Assembly (NCBI GenBank): GCA_032718475.1
Contig: JAUCBJ010000629.1
Coordinates: 1-64,000 of the forward strand
Direction of reading: 5' to 3'
DNA: 64,000 nucleotides
Source of the DNA: Nemertoderma westbladi
Taxonomy: Eukaryota; Xenacoelomorpha; Nemertodermatida; Nemertodermatidae
Shown here: positions 1-10,628 of the stretch, piece after piece
Numbering within the stretch: the first letter of the stretch is position 1
How the letters are laid out: each line of letters starts with the position of its first letter
The notes under the pieces: model-generated
Seen by the model: the letters and a program-made list of their open reading frames with translations, nothing else
The model's database searches: none
Told to the model about the DNA's origin: nothing
Translations under genes and position numbers: made by a program

Positions 1-2106
1 CACACCTTGCGCATGAGATACTTCAGACCTAACAGGTTGACACATTGTTACAGGGGGTGGTGGTATACCCCTTTGTGTATTTACTAATTTATCGCGTTCT
101 AGCGCGATACTTTGCTGCACTTCTTGCAACTCTAGCCTACTTTCCCTTACTGTGCCTTTGAATTGTTGAACAGTCTCCTGCATCTGTCCGAGCAGGAGAT
201 CCATCCCCCGTCGTCTCTCATCCACCCATTCGACCGCCGAAGCGGGATTCGCCAACGTTGTAGCGGGCGGACGAGGGACAACGGGCGACAAATCATGAAT
301 ATTTCGCTCGGAGTCTAGGGTATGAACTGTCTCACGGACTGTTCTGCTGGGCACAGGTAGCTTAGTGCTGTGCAAAGGGAATTGAGAAGTAGGTTCAGGG
401 AGTACAGGTGTCTCTACGACCGAAAGGGTGGCTTCGGTAACAGGCCTAATTATTTCAGGCTCATCTACTATAGTAGGGAGTCTCTCTATTGTAATTGTTT
501 GGTCTGTGGGTTCTGTACTACCTAAGTTGGTGTTATTTAGTTGCCTTCTAACAGCTGGAGGCAAATCAGGCAATTTCTGACGATGGAATGTTCTTTTGCG
601 TCCACTTAGATGAGATCTATTTCCTTTGCCTTCAGTGTCGGTGGTATCGCCTTCCTCAGATGATGTATAACCTTGTCGTTTGGGAGTAGATCGATTCATC
701 ATCTGCATATTACTAGCTGTTAACTGTTTATTAACGTTGTCTTGTCTCTCTTGAAGATTTTCCAACTCTAGTTGGGTTGTCTCTTCAGATGCCCTCCGTT
801 CTGCTTCTGCCACTGCTATTTTTCTTTCTGCTTCGGCCGCCTTTCTTTCTGCTTCTGCTGCTGCCACCTTTCTTTCCGCTTCGGCCGCCTTTCGTTCAGC
901 TTCTGCCGCTGCCACTGCCGCTGCTGCTGTCTTTCTATCTTCTATACGTTTTTTCTTTACTTGTTCTTCTTGAACCTTGGCAATGCGGAGTTGTTCATCG
1001 AATTTAGCTTGGTTCGCCGCTAACCTATCCACATCGATGGCGTCAAGCACACGCTGTGCTCCTTCACTATTAGGGCTAAGCCCCTCTAGTCTTCTCCGCA
1101 ACTCTTCATCACCTACGAAACGCTGATAGTCTGACAGATAGATGTCAATGGCATCCCTCTTATGCGGTTTCTCTGCCGTCGCTTCACTTTCCACTTGGGG
1201 AAAAGTAGCGTCTGTTGATTCTCCATGGGTTGAGCGCTCCTCCAGCTGATCTTTCCACTGAGCTGTTCCTTGAACCTGGCGACTCACCCGTTGAAACCAA
1301 GTCTTTACGGCAACTTGCAACGACGTGTCTTGTCTTCTTTTAGAAGCCTCTTCAAAGGCTGATAATATTAGCCTAATTCGTAGAATTCTTTCTCTAACTT
1401 GATAAAGCAGCTGTCCCTGCTCTTGAGGTCCTTGAGGTTGTTGTAACAGTTGTTTTTCTACTCTCTCCATAGAGCTGAAGAATCCCTGTGCGTATCCGGC
1501 TGCGGACCTCTTCCACACAGCTGGATCGATGGTTTCCTTGGCTACTCCCATCCGGTGTATGTCTTCCCAGGCAGCTTCTGATAAATCAAACGGGAGTCCG
1601 GGTCCGGGGAAGTTCCATTGCGACTCGACCATGGACTTCAGTTCTTCCCTTGTGTATCCCGCATAACTATCTTTTGTTGATCGTTGACTTCTCGCCAAAT
1701 CGATCTGGTGTTCTTCCACCGCAATCAATAACCTAGTGAGTACGGCTGCAGGAAGGATGAGAAGGGGATCCGAATAAACCGCATCCGTCATCCTTGCTCC
1801 GCGCTCGGGTGTCAGCTCTACAGTATCCTCACTACTGGAGCGGTTGGGCCGCTGAGAAATAAGTTCTTGGCTCGCGGGTTGTTGCTGTTCTGCTGCTTCT
1901 TGGTCCCGCTTGACCTGAGCTCGAGTGCCTATGATAGACCTACGATGTTGGACCAGCCTAGGTTCTGTTATTACTACAGGAGGGATGACCTTCCTCACAG
2001 TGGGAGGTGAACTGAACTTACGACTAGACGGTTCTACGCCTCTATCTGAATCGCAGATAGTTACATCTAATAAACTGTCTGACAGGTTCTGCTTAGTATC
2101 AGACAT
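1..2106 (-). CDS. Large uncharacterised coiled-coil protein, N-terminal 702 residues, open at window edge
   Basis: Reading the minus strand from an ATG at 2106, I checked every 60-base line down to base 1 and found no stop, so at least 702 codons are intact; the protein continues beyond the window. It begins MSDTKQNLSDSLLD and is hydrophilic, without a signal peptide or membrane segment. Roughly residues 380-450 are a strong coiled coil built of AEAERKAAEAERK-type repeats, followed by a Ser/Thr/Pro-rich stretch (about 470-620) and a second amphipathic stretch containing VEWVDERRRGMDLLLGQM. No enzymatic motif or zinc knuckle is visible in this part. I do not recognise the family. An intronless frame of this size behind a repeat-rich leader, amid transposons, suggests a retroelement Gag-like protein; a single host exon is the alternative. 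Coding status is well supported, identity is not. Confidence 0.8.
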   Translation of the reverse strand, partial: MSDTKQNLSDSLLDVTICDSDRGVEPSSRKFSSPPTVRKVIPPVVITEPRLVQHRRSIIGTRAQVKRDQEAAEQQQPASQELISQRPNRSSSEDTVELTPERGARMTDAVYSDPLLILPAAVLTRLLIAVEEHQIDLARSQRSTKDSYAGYTREELKSMVESQWNFPGPGLPFDLSEAAWEDIHRMGVAKETIDPAVWKRSAAGYAQGFFSSMERVEKQLLQQPQGPQEQGQLLYQVRERILRIRLILSAFEEASKRRQDTSLQVAVKTWFQRVSRQVQGTAQWKDQLEERSTHGESTDATFPQVESEATAEKPHKRDAIDIYLSDYQRFVGDEELRRRLEGLSPNSEGAQRVLDAIDVDRLAANQAKFDEQLRIAKVQEEQVKKKRIEDRKTAAAAVAAAEAERKAAEAERKVAAAEAERKAAEAERKIAVAEAERRASEETTQLELENLQERQDNVNKQLTASNMQMMNRSTPKRQGYTSSEEGDTTDTEGKGNRSHLSGRKRTFHRQKLPDLPPAVRRQLNNTNLGSTEPTDQTITIERLPTIVDEPEIIRPVTEATLSVVETPVLPEPTSQFPLHSTKLPVPSRTVRETVHTLDSERNIHDLSPVVPRPPATTLANPASAVEWVDERRRGMDLLLGQMQETVQQFKGTVRESRLELQEVQQSIALERDKLVNTQRGIPPPPVTMCQPVRSEVSHAQGV

Positions 2107-3429
2107 GTTTATGGGTACAGTTGAATGTCTACTGCTGTATTACAGTCTGAGCAAGTCTAGTAACTCAGTATTAACTGCTAGCCTAGTAATTAATTACCTA
2201 TACTGCTACTCAGTGTAGCGTGATATATATATTATATTAGAATACCGGTATGCTTATAGTATATATAACTATATAAGTATTATTACAGACTAGGTTTATC
2301 ACAGAATACCGGTATAATTTTAGCACAAATATATATAAATATATAATAGGCCTATTGGGAATACCGGTATACAGCTTACAGTTTGTAGTATATATAATTC
2401 TGGACTAGAATTAATTACAAGTACCGGTATAATTTCAGCCGTAACTTATAGAAATAAAGATAATAGGCCTATCGTAAATACCGGTATATCAATTATTTTA
2501 AATAATTGAATTACTGAATTTTAGGGTTACTTGGTTACTTTACTTACTTTATTACCGCTATTTGAGCAGTAGTCCAACTGATATTGAGACCTAATTTATT
2601 GTATGGTAGGCCTACTATTTATAAATCGTTAGATTTGATTTATAATATATATATATATACCCGTTTTAATGGGTTTTGTCAATGTTTGAAATAAATGTTA
2701 TTATTTCTGGGGAGTAATCACTACACAAAGTGGTGCGCTTTCAGTGAAGTGTTACTTATAGGATACTAAAACAAATAATGCTAATTTACCTAAGTTACTT
2801 AATACTACAAATTACGTACAATTCGGGTGAGATTACAATCTCTAAATAAACACAAAAATTTACAAAAACACAAAATACGAATTTTCAGGGTAATTTTACA
2901 AGAAGTCTACAAACCAGCCTAACAAAGGGTTAGAAATCTGGTTATTACAACGGACAGGGTACTGCGGTATTTGAAAATAATACGTAGTAGTAAATACACT
3001 GCGTTTTCCAGATAGGAAAATACCACCGCCTGACGACCTATAGCCATATCGCTATAGGTACTACGTTATGTATCACGGAGTGTTCCTACCTAGAAGTTAA
3101 TAGAGCTAATCGAACGTGCCTATCAACCACTTTACAACACAAATATAATGCCTACACTAATTACTTTCGGAAAGCACTGTACACTAAACCCTAAATTAGG
3201 TACGAGTACTTGTACAACAGATAATCAGTAGTTAAATATACTTGAACAGTTAAAAGAACCACGGCATCTGCTGGAGTGACCGATGCACAAAATCACCAGT
3301 CTTTACCTACGCCAAGCAGCCCGTGTAGTACCGGGGTTAATTTAACTATAGCGGTATGTATAACAAACACAATTATTGTAGGAACAAACTTGGGGAATGA
3401 ATGTTGCGAATAATCGCATAAACTCTGAA
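2107..3429. other. AT-rich leader upstream of the 702-codon ORF, with degenerate ACCGGT repeats
   Basis: No coding potential seen. From about 2236 to 2490 the word aataccggtat recurs five times at 52-64 bp intervals with AT-rich filler, a decayed tandem repeat. The rest (2491-3429) shows no recognisable feature. I looked for an LTR end and a primer-binding site next to the ATG and found none convincing. Confidence 0.5.
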
Positions 3430-4005
3430 TAATAAATATTACGCTACGCGTACAAACTACTCAAACAAAATGCAGACCAAATACTGACAGACTACTATCA
3501 AGCCTAAATAAACTACAGGACATGCAGACTCCGAAATGATTAGGTAGTATGCGTTCTAACCCGTTAGCACGACTTATTCTTTAGTTGGGGGTTTACCTTA
3601 CAGCTTTGGCTGCCCCTACTTCCTAACCGTTCTTTATCGGACAGAGGCTCTACACACACTGCAATCCGTTCAGACCTAATAACAGCCAGACAACTATCCA
3701 GCCTACAAATTATCTAAATAAATATTATACGCTACCTGTACAGACTACACAAACAAAGTACAGACTAAACGATGGCAGACTACTCTCAAGCCTAAATAAA
3801 CTACAGGACATGCAGACTCCGAAATGATTAGGTAGTATGCGTTCTAACCCAGTAGTACGACTTATTCTTTAGTTGGGGGTTTACCTTACAGCATTGGCTG
3901 CCCCTACTTCCTAACCGTTCTTTATCGGACAGGTGATCTACATACACTGCAATCCATTCGGACTTAACAGCAATCAGACAACAACCCAGCCTACAAATTG
4001 TCTGT
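3430..4005. repeat. Tandem duplication, ~288-bp unit, two copies
   Basis: The block containing aactacaggacatgcagact is present at 3511 and again at 3799, an offset of 288. The similarity runs across most of both units, including the later segment around ccctacttcctaaccg. It lies 1.3-1.9 kb upstream of the minus-strand ATG at 2106, where an LTR enhancer repeat or promoter duplication could sit, but no function is shown. Confidence 0.75.
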
Positions 4006-4177
4006 ACAATATGATCAGGCTTACACGCCTTCTGTTCAATACTGGCCTACAAATAAATAAAACTGACAGAAATAAGTAAGCTCCAAAAGAAACAAGGGGT
4101 GTACAGTCCCTAATCTCTTAAACAGCCTACCGGTATACAACAATCAAATCGAATAATACTAATGTACTTATACGGGA

Positions 4178-4295
4178 AGTACCGGTTAGGACAGTTAGGC
4201 CTACGGACCTACAGAAGTACCGGTTCTGGCAGTTGGACCTACGGACCTACGGCAGTACCGGTTCTGGCAGTTGGGCCTACTGACCTACAGATGTA
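4178..4295. repeat. 38-bp tandem repeat with ACCGGTT core, three copies
   Basis: ACCGGTT recurs at 4181, 4219 and 4257, each followed by a cagttnggcctac-like segment. The short open frame across it is a by-product of the repeat. Confidence 0.7.
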
Positions 4296-4349
4296 CCGTT
4301 CAGGTTTACCGGTTGACCGGTACTTTCAACTTTATTGCTTACTGCAATA

Positions 4350-5568
4350 AAGAAGAGATATCCGTTATTGTTCGCGCTTTCAGACCTTTGGCAGTTTAAC
4401 CCGCCAAATTAGGATGTCTTATAGATAATAAATCACTTTTAGCCTATGACAAGTATTTGATTCACTACACTAGTCGAAACCAATCTGTGCGCGATCATTC
4501 ACCCGCTGGATATACCCGGGAGATTGGGTTCGACGGCTTAATCTTATTGCTATGTAAGCCTAATGTATTATTCGACTGACAGTATTATATAATCTCTGAC
4601 AATATTATTCACCTTCGGGGAATATTAACAGTTCCTTTAGGACGTGGCGCTCTATCTATATAAACAGAGTTATGACTTAAACTACTCACAACGATATGGC
4701 TTAGTTATAATTCACATATATGGCGCATTCTTTAGGAAATGCTTCGTTATCAGTCTCACTCATACACAATGCTGCACAATACTGCACACTAATCTGCCGA
4801 TCTTCACTGATTTTAGTCACATATAAAAGGAACACGGACCGACTCATGTAGGGTCTATCAAATAACATTAGATTCACTTCAAACCACTTTAACATAAGTC
4901 ACAATCGTTATATATAACCTTTCTCTCTTACCTTCGGTATATCAAGAATATTGGGGTTTCGGGGTTATTTATCGTTATTCCAAATATAATAATTCATCAA
5001 CCATATTATGAAGAACCGACAGTAAATAGCAGTATAACAATATAAAAGTATGCACAGGTTGTTTGATTAGGTATGGTATGTTATGATTTGAGTTGAGATA
5101 ACGGATATATGTCCTTATAATTAAGCCTACTAGTGTTAGGCTAAAAACAGAAAAGCACAAAATATTTCCAAGCCGCTCTCTCCCTGGCTCAGGACAGAAT
5201 CTCAACACTGCACATAAAGCATTACGTGATTTCTAGGAAATTTCTCTACAAGAGCCATAAAAATGCTCTGATTGGCTGACTGAACTGAGAGACGCCGTAG
5301 AACAAAGAAAATCAACACGTATGAATATCAGCTGCTAACCGTAGTCATAGTAACTACTGTTCAAGAGTAGCTATCACCCTTTGCGTCATGGAATTGCCAT
5401 AGAATCATCAACTATGCCTTTCACAGTACACATACGGGGGAAATAGGTCTTAGATCCTCTAAAAAACACCGATACAGTAATAATACGGTCTCTTACACTT
5501 ATTAAATCAACTACAGAGTATTTTAATGTAAAAATAATAAAAATAACGGGGCAATTCAGCAAAGGCTT
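4350..5568. other. Unannotated AT-rich stretch
   Basis: Only short frames without recognisable motifs. It would contain the 3' UTR of the minus-strand gene ending at 5569; no clear AATAAA on that strand was found close to the stop. Confidence 0.4.
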
Positions 5569-5777
5569 TTACAGAGAGCCCAATACGCGTTGGCTGACTG
5601 ACTGGCGGGAGTTGCTTTGGCGCAAGTTTGTGGCGCTGCTTCCCAGCGAGTCGTTTCTTAAGTACGGCTCTATCTCCAAGATTCGTTGTAGCTGTTTCCT
5701 CACCTTTTGGATCTCACTTTGTGACATTTTATTAGGCCTACTTATAGTAGCTTCTCTAAAGCGCAATCTGGGCACTA
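5569..5777 (-). CDS. Cyclic-nucleotide-binding-domain protein, proposed last exon
   Basis: Minus-strand frame ending in TAA at 5571-5569. The previous exon ends in phase 1 (TGC G); an AG at 5779-5778 followed by TA GTG CCC completes the codon and keeps the frame, giving VEC-VVPRLRF, which resembles the last beta strand of a cyclic-nucleotide-binding domain (pattern VECLVIDRxxF). The implied intron is 120 nt, GTAAGT...TAG; a second AG three bases on would drop one Val. The tail contains a basic helix (MSQSEIQKVRKQLQRILEIE) and a Ser/Gln/Arg-rich end. The frame and phase fit; the acceptor has a weak pyrimidine tract, so this exon is less certain than the two upstream ones. The internal ATG at 5727 is an alternative reading as an independent small ORF. 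Confidence 0.5.
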
Positions 5778-5897
5778 CTAGTCAGCTGACTGCCGTGAGT
5801 TGATCAGTGATTGCATGCAACTAATTGTGTCCCGTTCCACGGTTGCTTTTTAGTTTGTGTTACTTTTACATACCTACCGGTATGAAGTTTCACTTAC

Positions 5898-6057
5898 CGC
5901 ATTCCACCCGATTGGCCGTTACTATGGTGCAGCTAATAGGTTGTCCCAGCAACAGACTGAGCTCGCCAAACGATTGACCAGCCGCTATTGTCCCTATTAT
6001 CACTTGCTTCTCCCTTTGTTCCCGCTGTCCGTTTTTCAACTTGTGCATAGCCAGAAC
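5898..6057 (-). CDS. Cyclic-nucleotide-binding-domain protein, internal exon with phosphate-binding cassette
   Basis: 160-nt exon on the minus strand, bounded by a pyrimidine-rich acceptor ending ttttCAG at 6060-6058 and a canonical donor GTAAGT at 5897-5892. It encodes 53 residues: a basic loop (KNGQREQREKQVIIGTI) and then the phosphate-binding cassette FGELSLLLGQPISCTIVTA. In cAMP/cGMP-binding domains this cassette normally reads FGELAL...PRAAT. The Glu of FGE is kept, but the Arg that contacts the cyclic phosphate is Ile here (PISCT), so nucleotide binding may be weak or lost. The exon starts in phase 0 and joins in frame to 28540. Resembles CNBD2-like ciliary proteins; exact orthology not established. 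Confidence 0.8.
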
Positions 6058-6660
6058 CTGAAAACAGGCAATACAGTATAAACCCTTTAGACCCATATAT
6101 ATAGTTGTAGTAGGCCTATATGCGTGAAGATACATGTATTTACAAAATTTCCCAGAACATTCAAAATAATGTTCTAGATGGTCTGGATTGTTTGGTAATA
6201 ACCTCGCGTAGATGCGAATAAAGCGCACACTCCCATTAAATAACAACTTTTTCTAACAACTCGCAAGTCGCATTCGGTATGGTTATACAGTAGTACATAC
6301 TTGAGATTGCATGCAGCATTACGGCTTATAATGTATGCCGAGACTCTGCAAAGTAATCAATAATAATCAATTAATATACTGACAGGACTGACAAGCCTCG
6401 AGTATTATTTATCTATTAATTATCTTACAGGTACACCATTGCAGGAACATGGCTCTCCTCCATTCAGCATATTTATCAGCATAATTTATATAAGAGTCCC
6501 TTTTATTGAAAGTCTTCGAATAGGTAATCGTAATTAGTGAGGGTCATAAATCAAAGTTGGAGAAATTGCAATTTGGGTTTCTTCGCAAATCGAGTATACA
6601 GTATTATGTAGCTGGTCAGCTAGTGAATTAATAAATTATTATTCGAGGCAATCTACTCCA
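6058..6660. other. Start of the 22.5-kb intron; no further feature
   Basis: Intronic sequence between the acceptor at 6058-6060 and the first LINE fragment. I see nothing in it beyond AT-rich DNA. Confidence 0.4.
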
Positions 6661-7005
6661 GTCTACGGCTGCCTATTGGACTTTACAAAGGCTTTCGACC
6701 TTATAGACAACGGGTCAGAGTAAAACGCGGATCCGGATCCGCGTTTTACACCTACCCTAGAGTGGACGAAGTTGTTTCTAGAACTAATTAAGAAAGGTTT
6801 AAATCCTCTAAATTTAAGATGCCTTTTATTTAAACATCGTAGATAACGTTGTTTTATACATTGGGGTTCTTCGTGTTCAGATGATTTCTCAATACGTCAG
6901 GGATCAGTTATTTCACCCATTCTATTTTTTTTTATTAGTATTAAATGTCTTAATTGGTAGACTCAAATCATATAAAGTAGGTTGTTATACTAGAACGCCA
7001 TCAAG
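6661..7005 (+). pseudogene. LINE reverse transcriptase fragment (motifs A and B)
   Basis: Plus-strand frames encode CLLDFTKAFDLIDN at 6672-6713, the reverse-transcriptase motif A with its catalytic Asp, then SIRQGSVISPILF around 6880-6920 (motif B) and LIGRLKSYKVGCY around 6950-6990. Frames change between them, a stop follows motif A, and a 30-nt palindrome sits right after it. The expected YADD motif is missing: the sequence switches near 7010 to an unrelated repeat arm, and the matching C-terminal part resumes at about 8270. A dead non-LTR retrotransposon split by an insertion or replacement. Confidence 0.75.
6720..6749. repeat. Perfect 30-nt palindrome containing two BamHI-type sites
   Basis: GTAAAACGCGGATCC is followed directly by its reverse complement. 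The half-site with extra flank, gggtaggtgtaaaacgcgg, reappears at 22531-22553, so this is an element end or a hotspot and not chance. Confidence 0.85.
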
Positions 7006-7009
7006 ATGG

Positions 7010-7862
7010 CTTTAAACGAACCTGTCTTACACAGACTCCAAGAAACAGATGGGATTGGAAGATGCAAACCAAGAATGACTTGCATCAACCAAAAAACTGC
7101 CTCCCATTTAATGTAATACACATTCGCCTAGGCAAACAAATCATAATCACAATTGCTACGATGATGTGTGAAATGGTATCCATATCCGCAACCTGAGAAA
7201 CGGCCCAAAAGAGCAGTTTATTCTGCGGAGGGGTCTTTTCTGTATTAGATAAATAAAATAAAGAACACTATAATTACAGTATTTATACCTGATACATTCT
7301 CAGTTAGCCTAATAAAAACATCGGAGCAACCAATATAATGTACATGTACAAGCATCCTATGAAAGTTTGTGAAATGTTCCCTTAAGTCTACCCAACAGCC
7401 GTTGGTACCCGGCTGGCAGCCACCCTGGTTCAGTTTTATGGTTTTGTTAGTTTAATCGACAGCTGTTGTAAACGTCCCAGATATACAAAACCTACTAAGC
7501 CTTTGCATTACAATTGAGCTTAGCCTAAGTTGATGACAGTATTATAACGATGACAATTAGGCCCTATAGATACATACGATATATAAATGATGTACTGCTT
7601 GACATTACACTAACTGGCTGAATAGAGATAGAACTATAATAATACGTTTGGCATACTGTCAGATTTCAGTAGTAAGTAACCTCATAATAATTGCTAAATA
7701 TCAATCACCTGAAAAACATTTCAAGCAAGGGAGTTGTGGGTATTTAATTTCGCGTTCAATAATGTTGAAAATATGCAAATATTTCGAATATCGCACTTCG
7801 AATCGTTCCCAACTTTTTTATTCAACAACTAGACAACAATTGATAAATACTTGCGTTTACAA
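7010..7862 (-). repeat. Left arm of a large inverted duplication (unoccupied copy)
   Basis: Read in reverse complement this arm matches 8893-9126, then 17659-17713, 18891-18970 and 19888-20340. It keeps the uninterrupted versions of three sites at which the right arm carries insertions, so it works as an internal empty-site control. A 1-kb spacer (7863-8892) separates the arms. No coding sequence recognised. Confidence 0.85.
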
Positions 7863-8150
7863 TTTTACAATGCATGCAAGTGGTTTCAAGCCATTTGGTG
7901 AACATACATAGTGAGTGATATAGTGACATATATAGGTAAATATATCCATCGTGTTTTTGCCGGCCTCAGCTTTAGACAAAAACTACCCAGTCTAAAGACA
8001 GGTTCGTTATTAGTAATTTCTTTTATGGTTGTTTGGCATATTCGGACGAAGTCTTATTATTATGATCTGTTGTGGGTCTACAGTATAATTATGGTAGATA
8101 TATGTGCAAATTTTTGTGTGGAATTTAATTTGAGACTAAGTATCGGTATA

Positions 8151-8183
8151 TTTCGGTCCGTACTTAGTAAGTACGGACCGAAA
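8151..8183. repeat. Perfect 33-nt palindrome with one-base centre
   Basis: TTTCGGTCCGTACTTA, then G, then the exact reverse complement of the first 16 bases. It lies in the spacer between the two inverted arms. Confidence 0.85.
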
Positions 8184-8269
8184 CCCAGACAAAAATAAAA
8201 GTAAGTGTATACCTATCCAATTCAAATGGAACCCGCCGTAAAGTTAGGATATGTGTTAATAATATTCTT

Positions 8270-8600
8270 ACCCTGGGGTCGAGCAAGCTACGCATCTGGG
8301 TATAACTTTAGATTACAAATGTTCCCTTGGGAAAGACGTCAAACGTAAAAGGGGAGACTTTTTGGGGAAGTTAGCTAATCTCAGTCAAGAGTTTAATTTT
8401 GCTTCCCCTGAAAATCTAATACATATTCAGAAATTGTACACAACCAGATTTTGCGGGAGCCCAGTTTACAATATTTGGTATGAGGACTGTAGGAAGCTAT
8501 ACACAGGTAAGACAGGTTTGGGGCCTGCCTTTTAACAGTCACCGGTTTATAGTAGAGGACATTGTGGACTTTCTTCACCCGAACATTATGATTTGCTTCA
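8270..8600 (+). pseudogene. LINE reverse transcriptase C-terminal fragment
   Basis: The plus strand encodes HLGITLDYKCSLGKDVKRK, KRGDFLGKLANLSQEFNF and FCGSPVYNIW, then in another frame VWGLPFNSHRFIVEDIVDF. This is the order found after the YADD motif in CR1/jockey-like and related non-LTR reverse transcriptases. It is the probable continuation of the motif A/B fragment ending near 7005, with the catalytic YADD segment lost. At least one frameshift (near 8510). Confidence 0.75.
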
Positions 8601-8786
8601 TATTTGTAGATTTATTTTATACGTATTATTATCATCATTGTCCTTGGGCTACGCAGTTACTGCTATTCCTAAATTTACATTATGCATTAATTATACATTA
8701 TTATAATTCATTTATAATGTTTATCTTATAATGTACGAAATGAATATAATAAGGAACCTGCCTATTAATAGGCCAGGGTTGTTTTG

Positions 8787-8880
8787 TCAAGAGTTGAGCC
8801 GTTCAAAAATACGATGTGGTTATTTATGTGTGTATGTGTGTATAACCATCCAATATCTCAAAAACTCAAGCAGGTAAGCA
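8787..8880 (+). repeat. Dispersed repeat, copy 1 (TCAAGAGTTGAGCCGTTCAA)
   Basis: The ~90-bp block running from tcaagagttgagccgttc to ctcaaaaactcaagcag recurs in the same orientation at 20341-20425. The two copies bracket the right arm of the inverted duplication. Confidence 0.75.
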
Positions 8881-8892
8881 ACAATTTTTAAC

Positions 8893-9126
8893 GCGACTAT
8901 TTATCAATTAGTATCTAGTTGTTGAATAAAAAAGTTGGGAACGATTCGATGTGCGATATTCGAAATATTAGCATATTATCAACATTATGGAACGCGAAAT
9001 TAAATACCGAAAACTCCACTTTTACAGCTGAACAACATTTCATTACTTATTGTCAATTGGAGTTACACATTAATTATATCGTTAATTATTGTTCTACTGT
9101 ATCTCTATTCAGTCAGTTAGTGTAAC
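8893..9126 (+). repeat. Right arm of the inverted duplication, first part
   Basis: Matches the reverse complement of about 7608-7862 (shared: gttgaataaaaaagttggg and, after a diverged middle, tctctattcagncagttag). The match stops at 9126, where the 3-kb unit array begins, and resumes at about 17659 with caagcagtacatcattta. In the left arm these two points lie within about 5 bp of each other. Confidence 0.75.
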
Positions 9127-9723
9127 GAGAGAAAGCCGCCCCAATATTAGATTATTACAACAACATATCCATTGGGTAAGAAAGTGGAGGAGAGCCAGCC
9201 CGTCTCTTAATTTTTTACTTTATATTACGCGATCAATTTTCACTCATCTCGTCATGAACCCAACATGTATGTAACCTTTTGTTAAATTTGTTGGCTATGC
9301 GTTTGCGGTTGTTTGGGCGGAGTGTGGTAGGCCTACACTTTTCACACTTAAATATTTTGGTTGTGAAATGTTACAGGGCATAGCGATCTGAGATATTTCA
9401 TTTATATTTTATTATGAGAGGAAGAAGAACATACAACGTTATTTACTATGTAACAAAATAATTGTTTTCGGGTTTAACTTGGAAGCCTCCCCAAATAGTT
9501 GATATACAATTATATTTAAAATTATTTCCATGGTCATGGTCATTCACCCGTCTTTAGTTAGAAATTTGTTTGCATGAAAGACAGTTTAGTTTAGTTTTTA
9601 CTGATTTATTATCTCTTATCTGACTGGGGTAATAATAAAGGATAGGATAAATGGAAGCAAAGTGTGACAGTAACAAATATTTCCCCGTCACCCTAGCATG
9701 TCTTAAGTATATGATATATCAAA

Positions 9724-9772
9724 GGGGGAAGTTTGGATTCACTGCATAAATGCAGTTCACCAAACTTCCCCC
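9724..9772. repeat. Hairpin in 3-kb unit, copy 1
   Basis: GGGGGAAGTTTGG pairs with CCAAACTTCCCCC (13 bp), then an internal loop, then ACTGCAT pairs with ATGCAGT around a two-base loop. Confidence 0.85.
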
Positions 9773-10628
9773 GATTGCACACTGTAACTTCCCCCTTCCC
9801 CCAAATATCCACTGTTGAATTAATTTGAAGCGATATAATAAGTACAAAATTGTGCGAGTTTTTAATTGTGTGGTCCAATTGTTATTTGATTTCTATTTAT
9901 TATTTAAAGTGCATTTAATATCACACTCGTTTTTAGAATATTATACTATACAACCTTATGTTTTATTAATTTACCCAATCGAAGCCTCATAAGGGCCGGT
10001 TATTTGTACGCATAACCCCTAATGCGCTCAGTAAGGTTCAAACAACATATTAATATGAAAATAAAGTATCTGCAAAGAAAATAACTCAATATACTATATA
10101 ATTTGACCTTATTAAAAAATTTGCACTTTTGCACACTTATTTGTACAAATGCACTTTAGCAGATCGTAATGGTGGCTCTTATTTAACAAACTTATGTTTA
10201 TCCTCTACCGATCTACGATGGTGTATGATCAAGTGTCAGTCGCTAAAAGTGTCAAAAATCCAATTTAATAAATCTGGATTTGCGATTTTGGACCATATTC
10301 ATGGACTTTTTAAGTCACTTTATAGACATAAAAAGTTAAACAAATGTTACGATTATAGTTAGAAATCATTCCAAACTACATTTTAATCCAAAAAAAACAT
10401 TCTACGATGAATAGAACTGGAAATAATAGTGTTTGAAATATCGAAAAAATGTTCACTATTTAAGTGCATTTTGCACTAAGTGCACATAAGTCTTTTCCCA
10501 AGTTTTATCCTATTTCACACACTACAATCTATTTTCTATCCAATGAAAAAAGTTTCAGATTAAACGGCCCTGTAGAACCGAAGTTATTTATGTTTAAAAA
10601 TAGTCACTCGAAAATTTCAAATTCTCTT

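Noticed and set aside
772-2218. Several plus-strand frames of 76-97 codons
   Set aside because: They are antisense shadows of the 702-codon minus-strand frame; their Phe/Cys/Leu-rich peptides mirror its Ala/Glu/Lys repeats.
2107-4900. LTR with primer-binding site upstream of the 702-codon ORF
   Set aside because: No TG...CA ends with a matching tRNA-complementary site could be found by eye.
7911-8198. 95-codon plus-strand frame
   Set aside because: No motif, crosses a perfect palindrome, and lies in spacer DNA between inverted arms.
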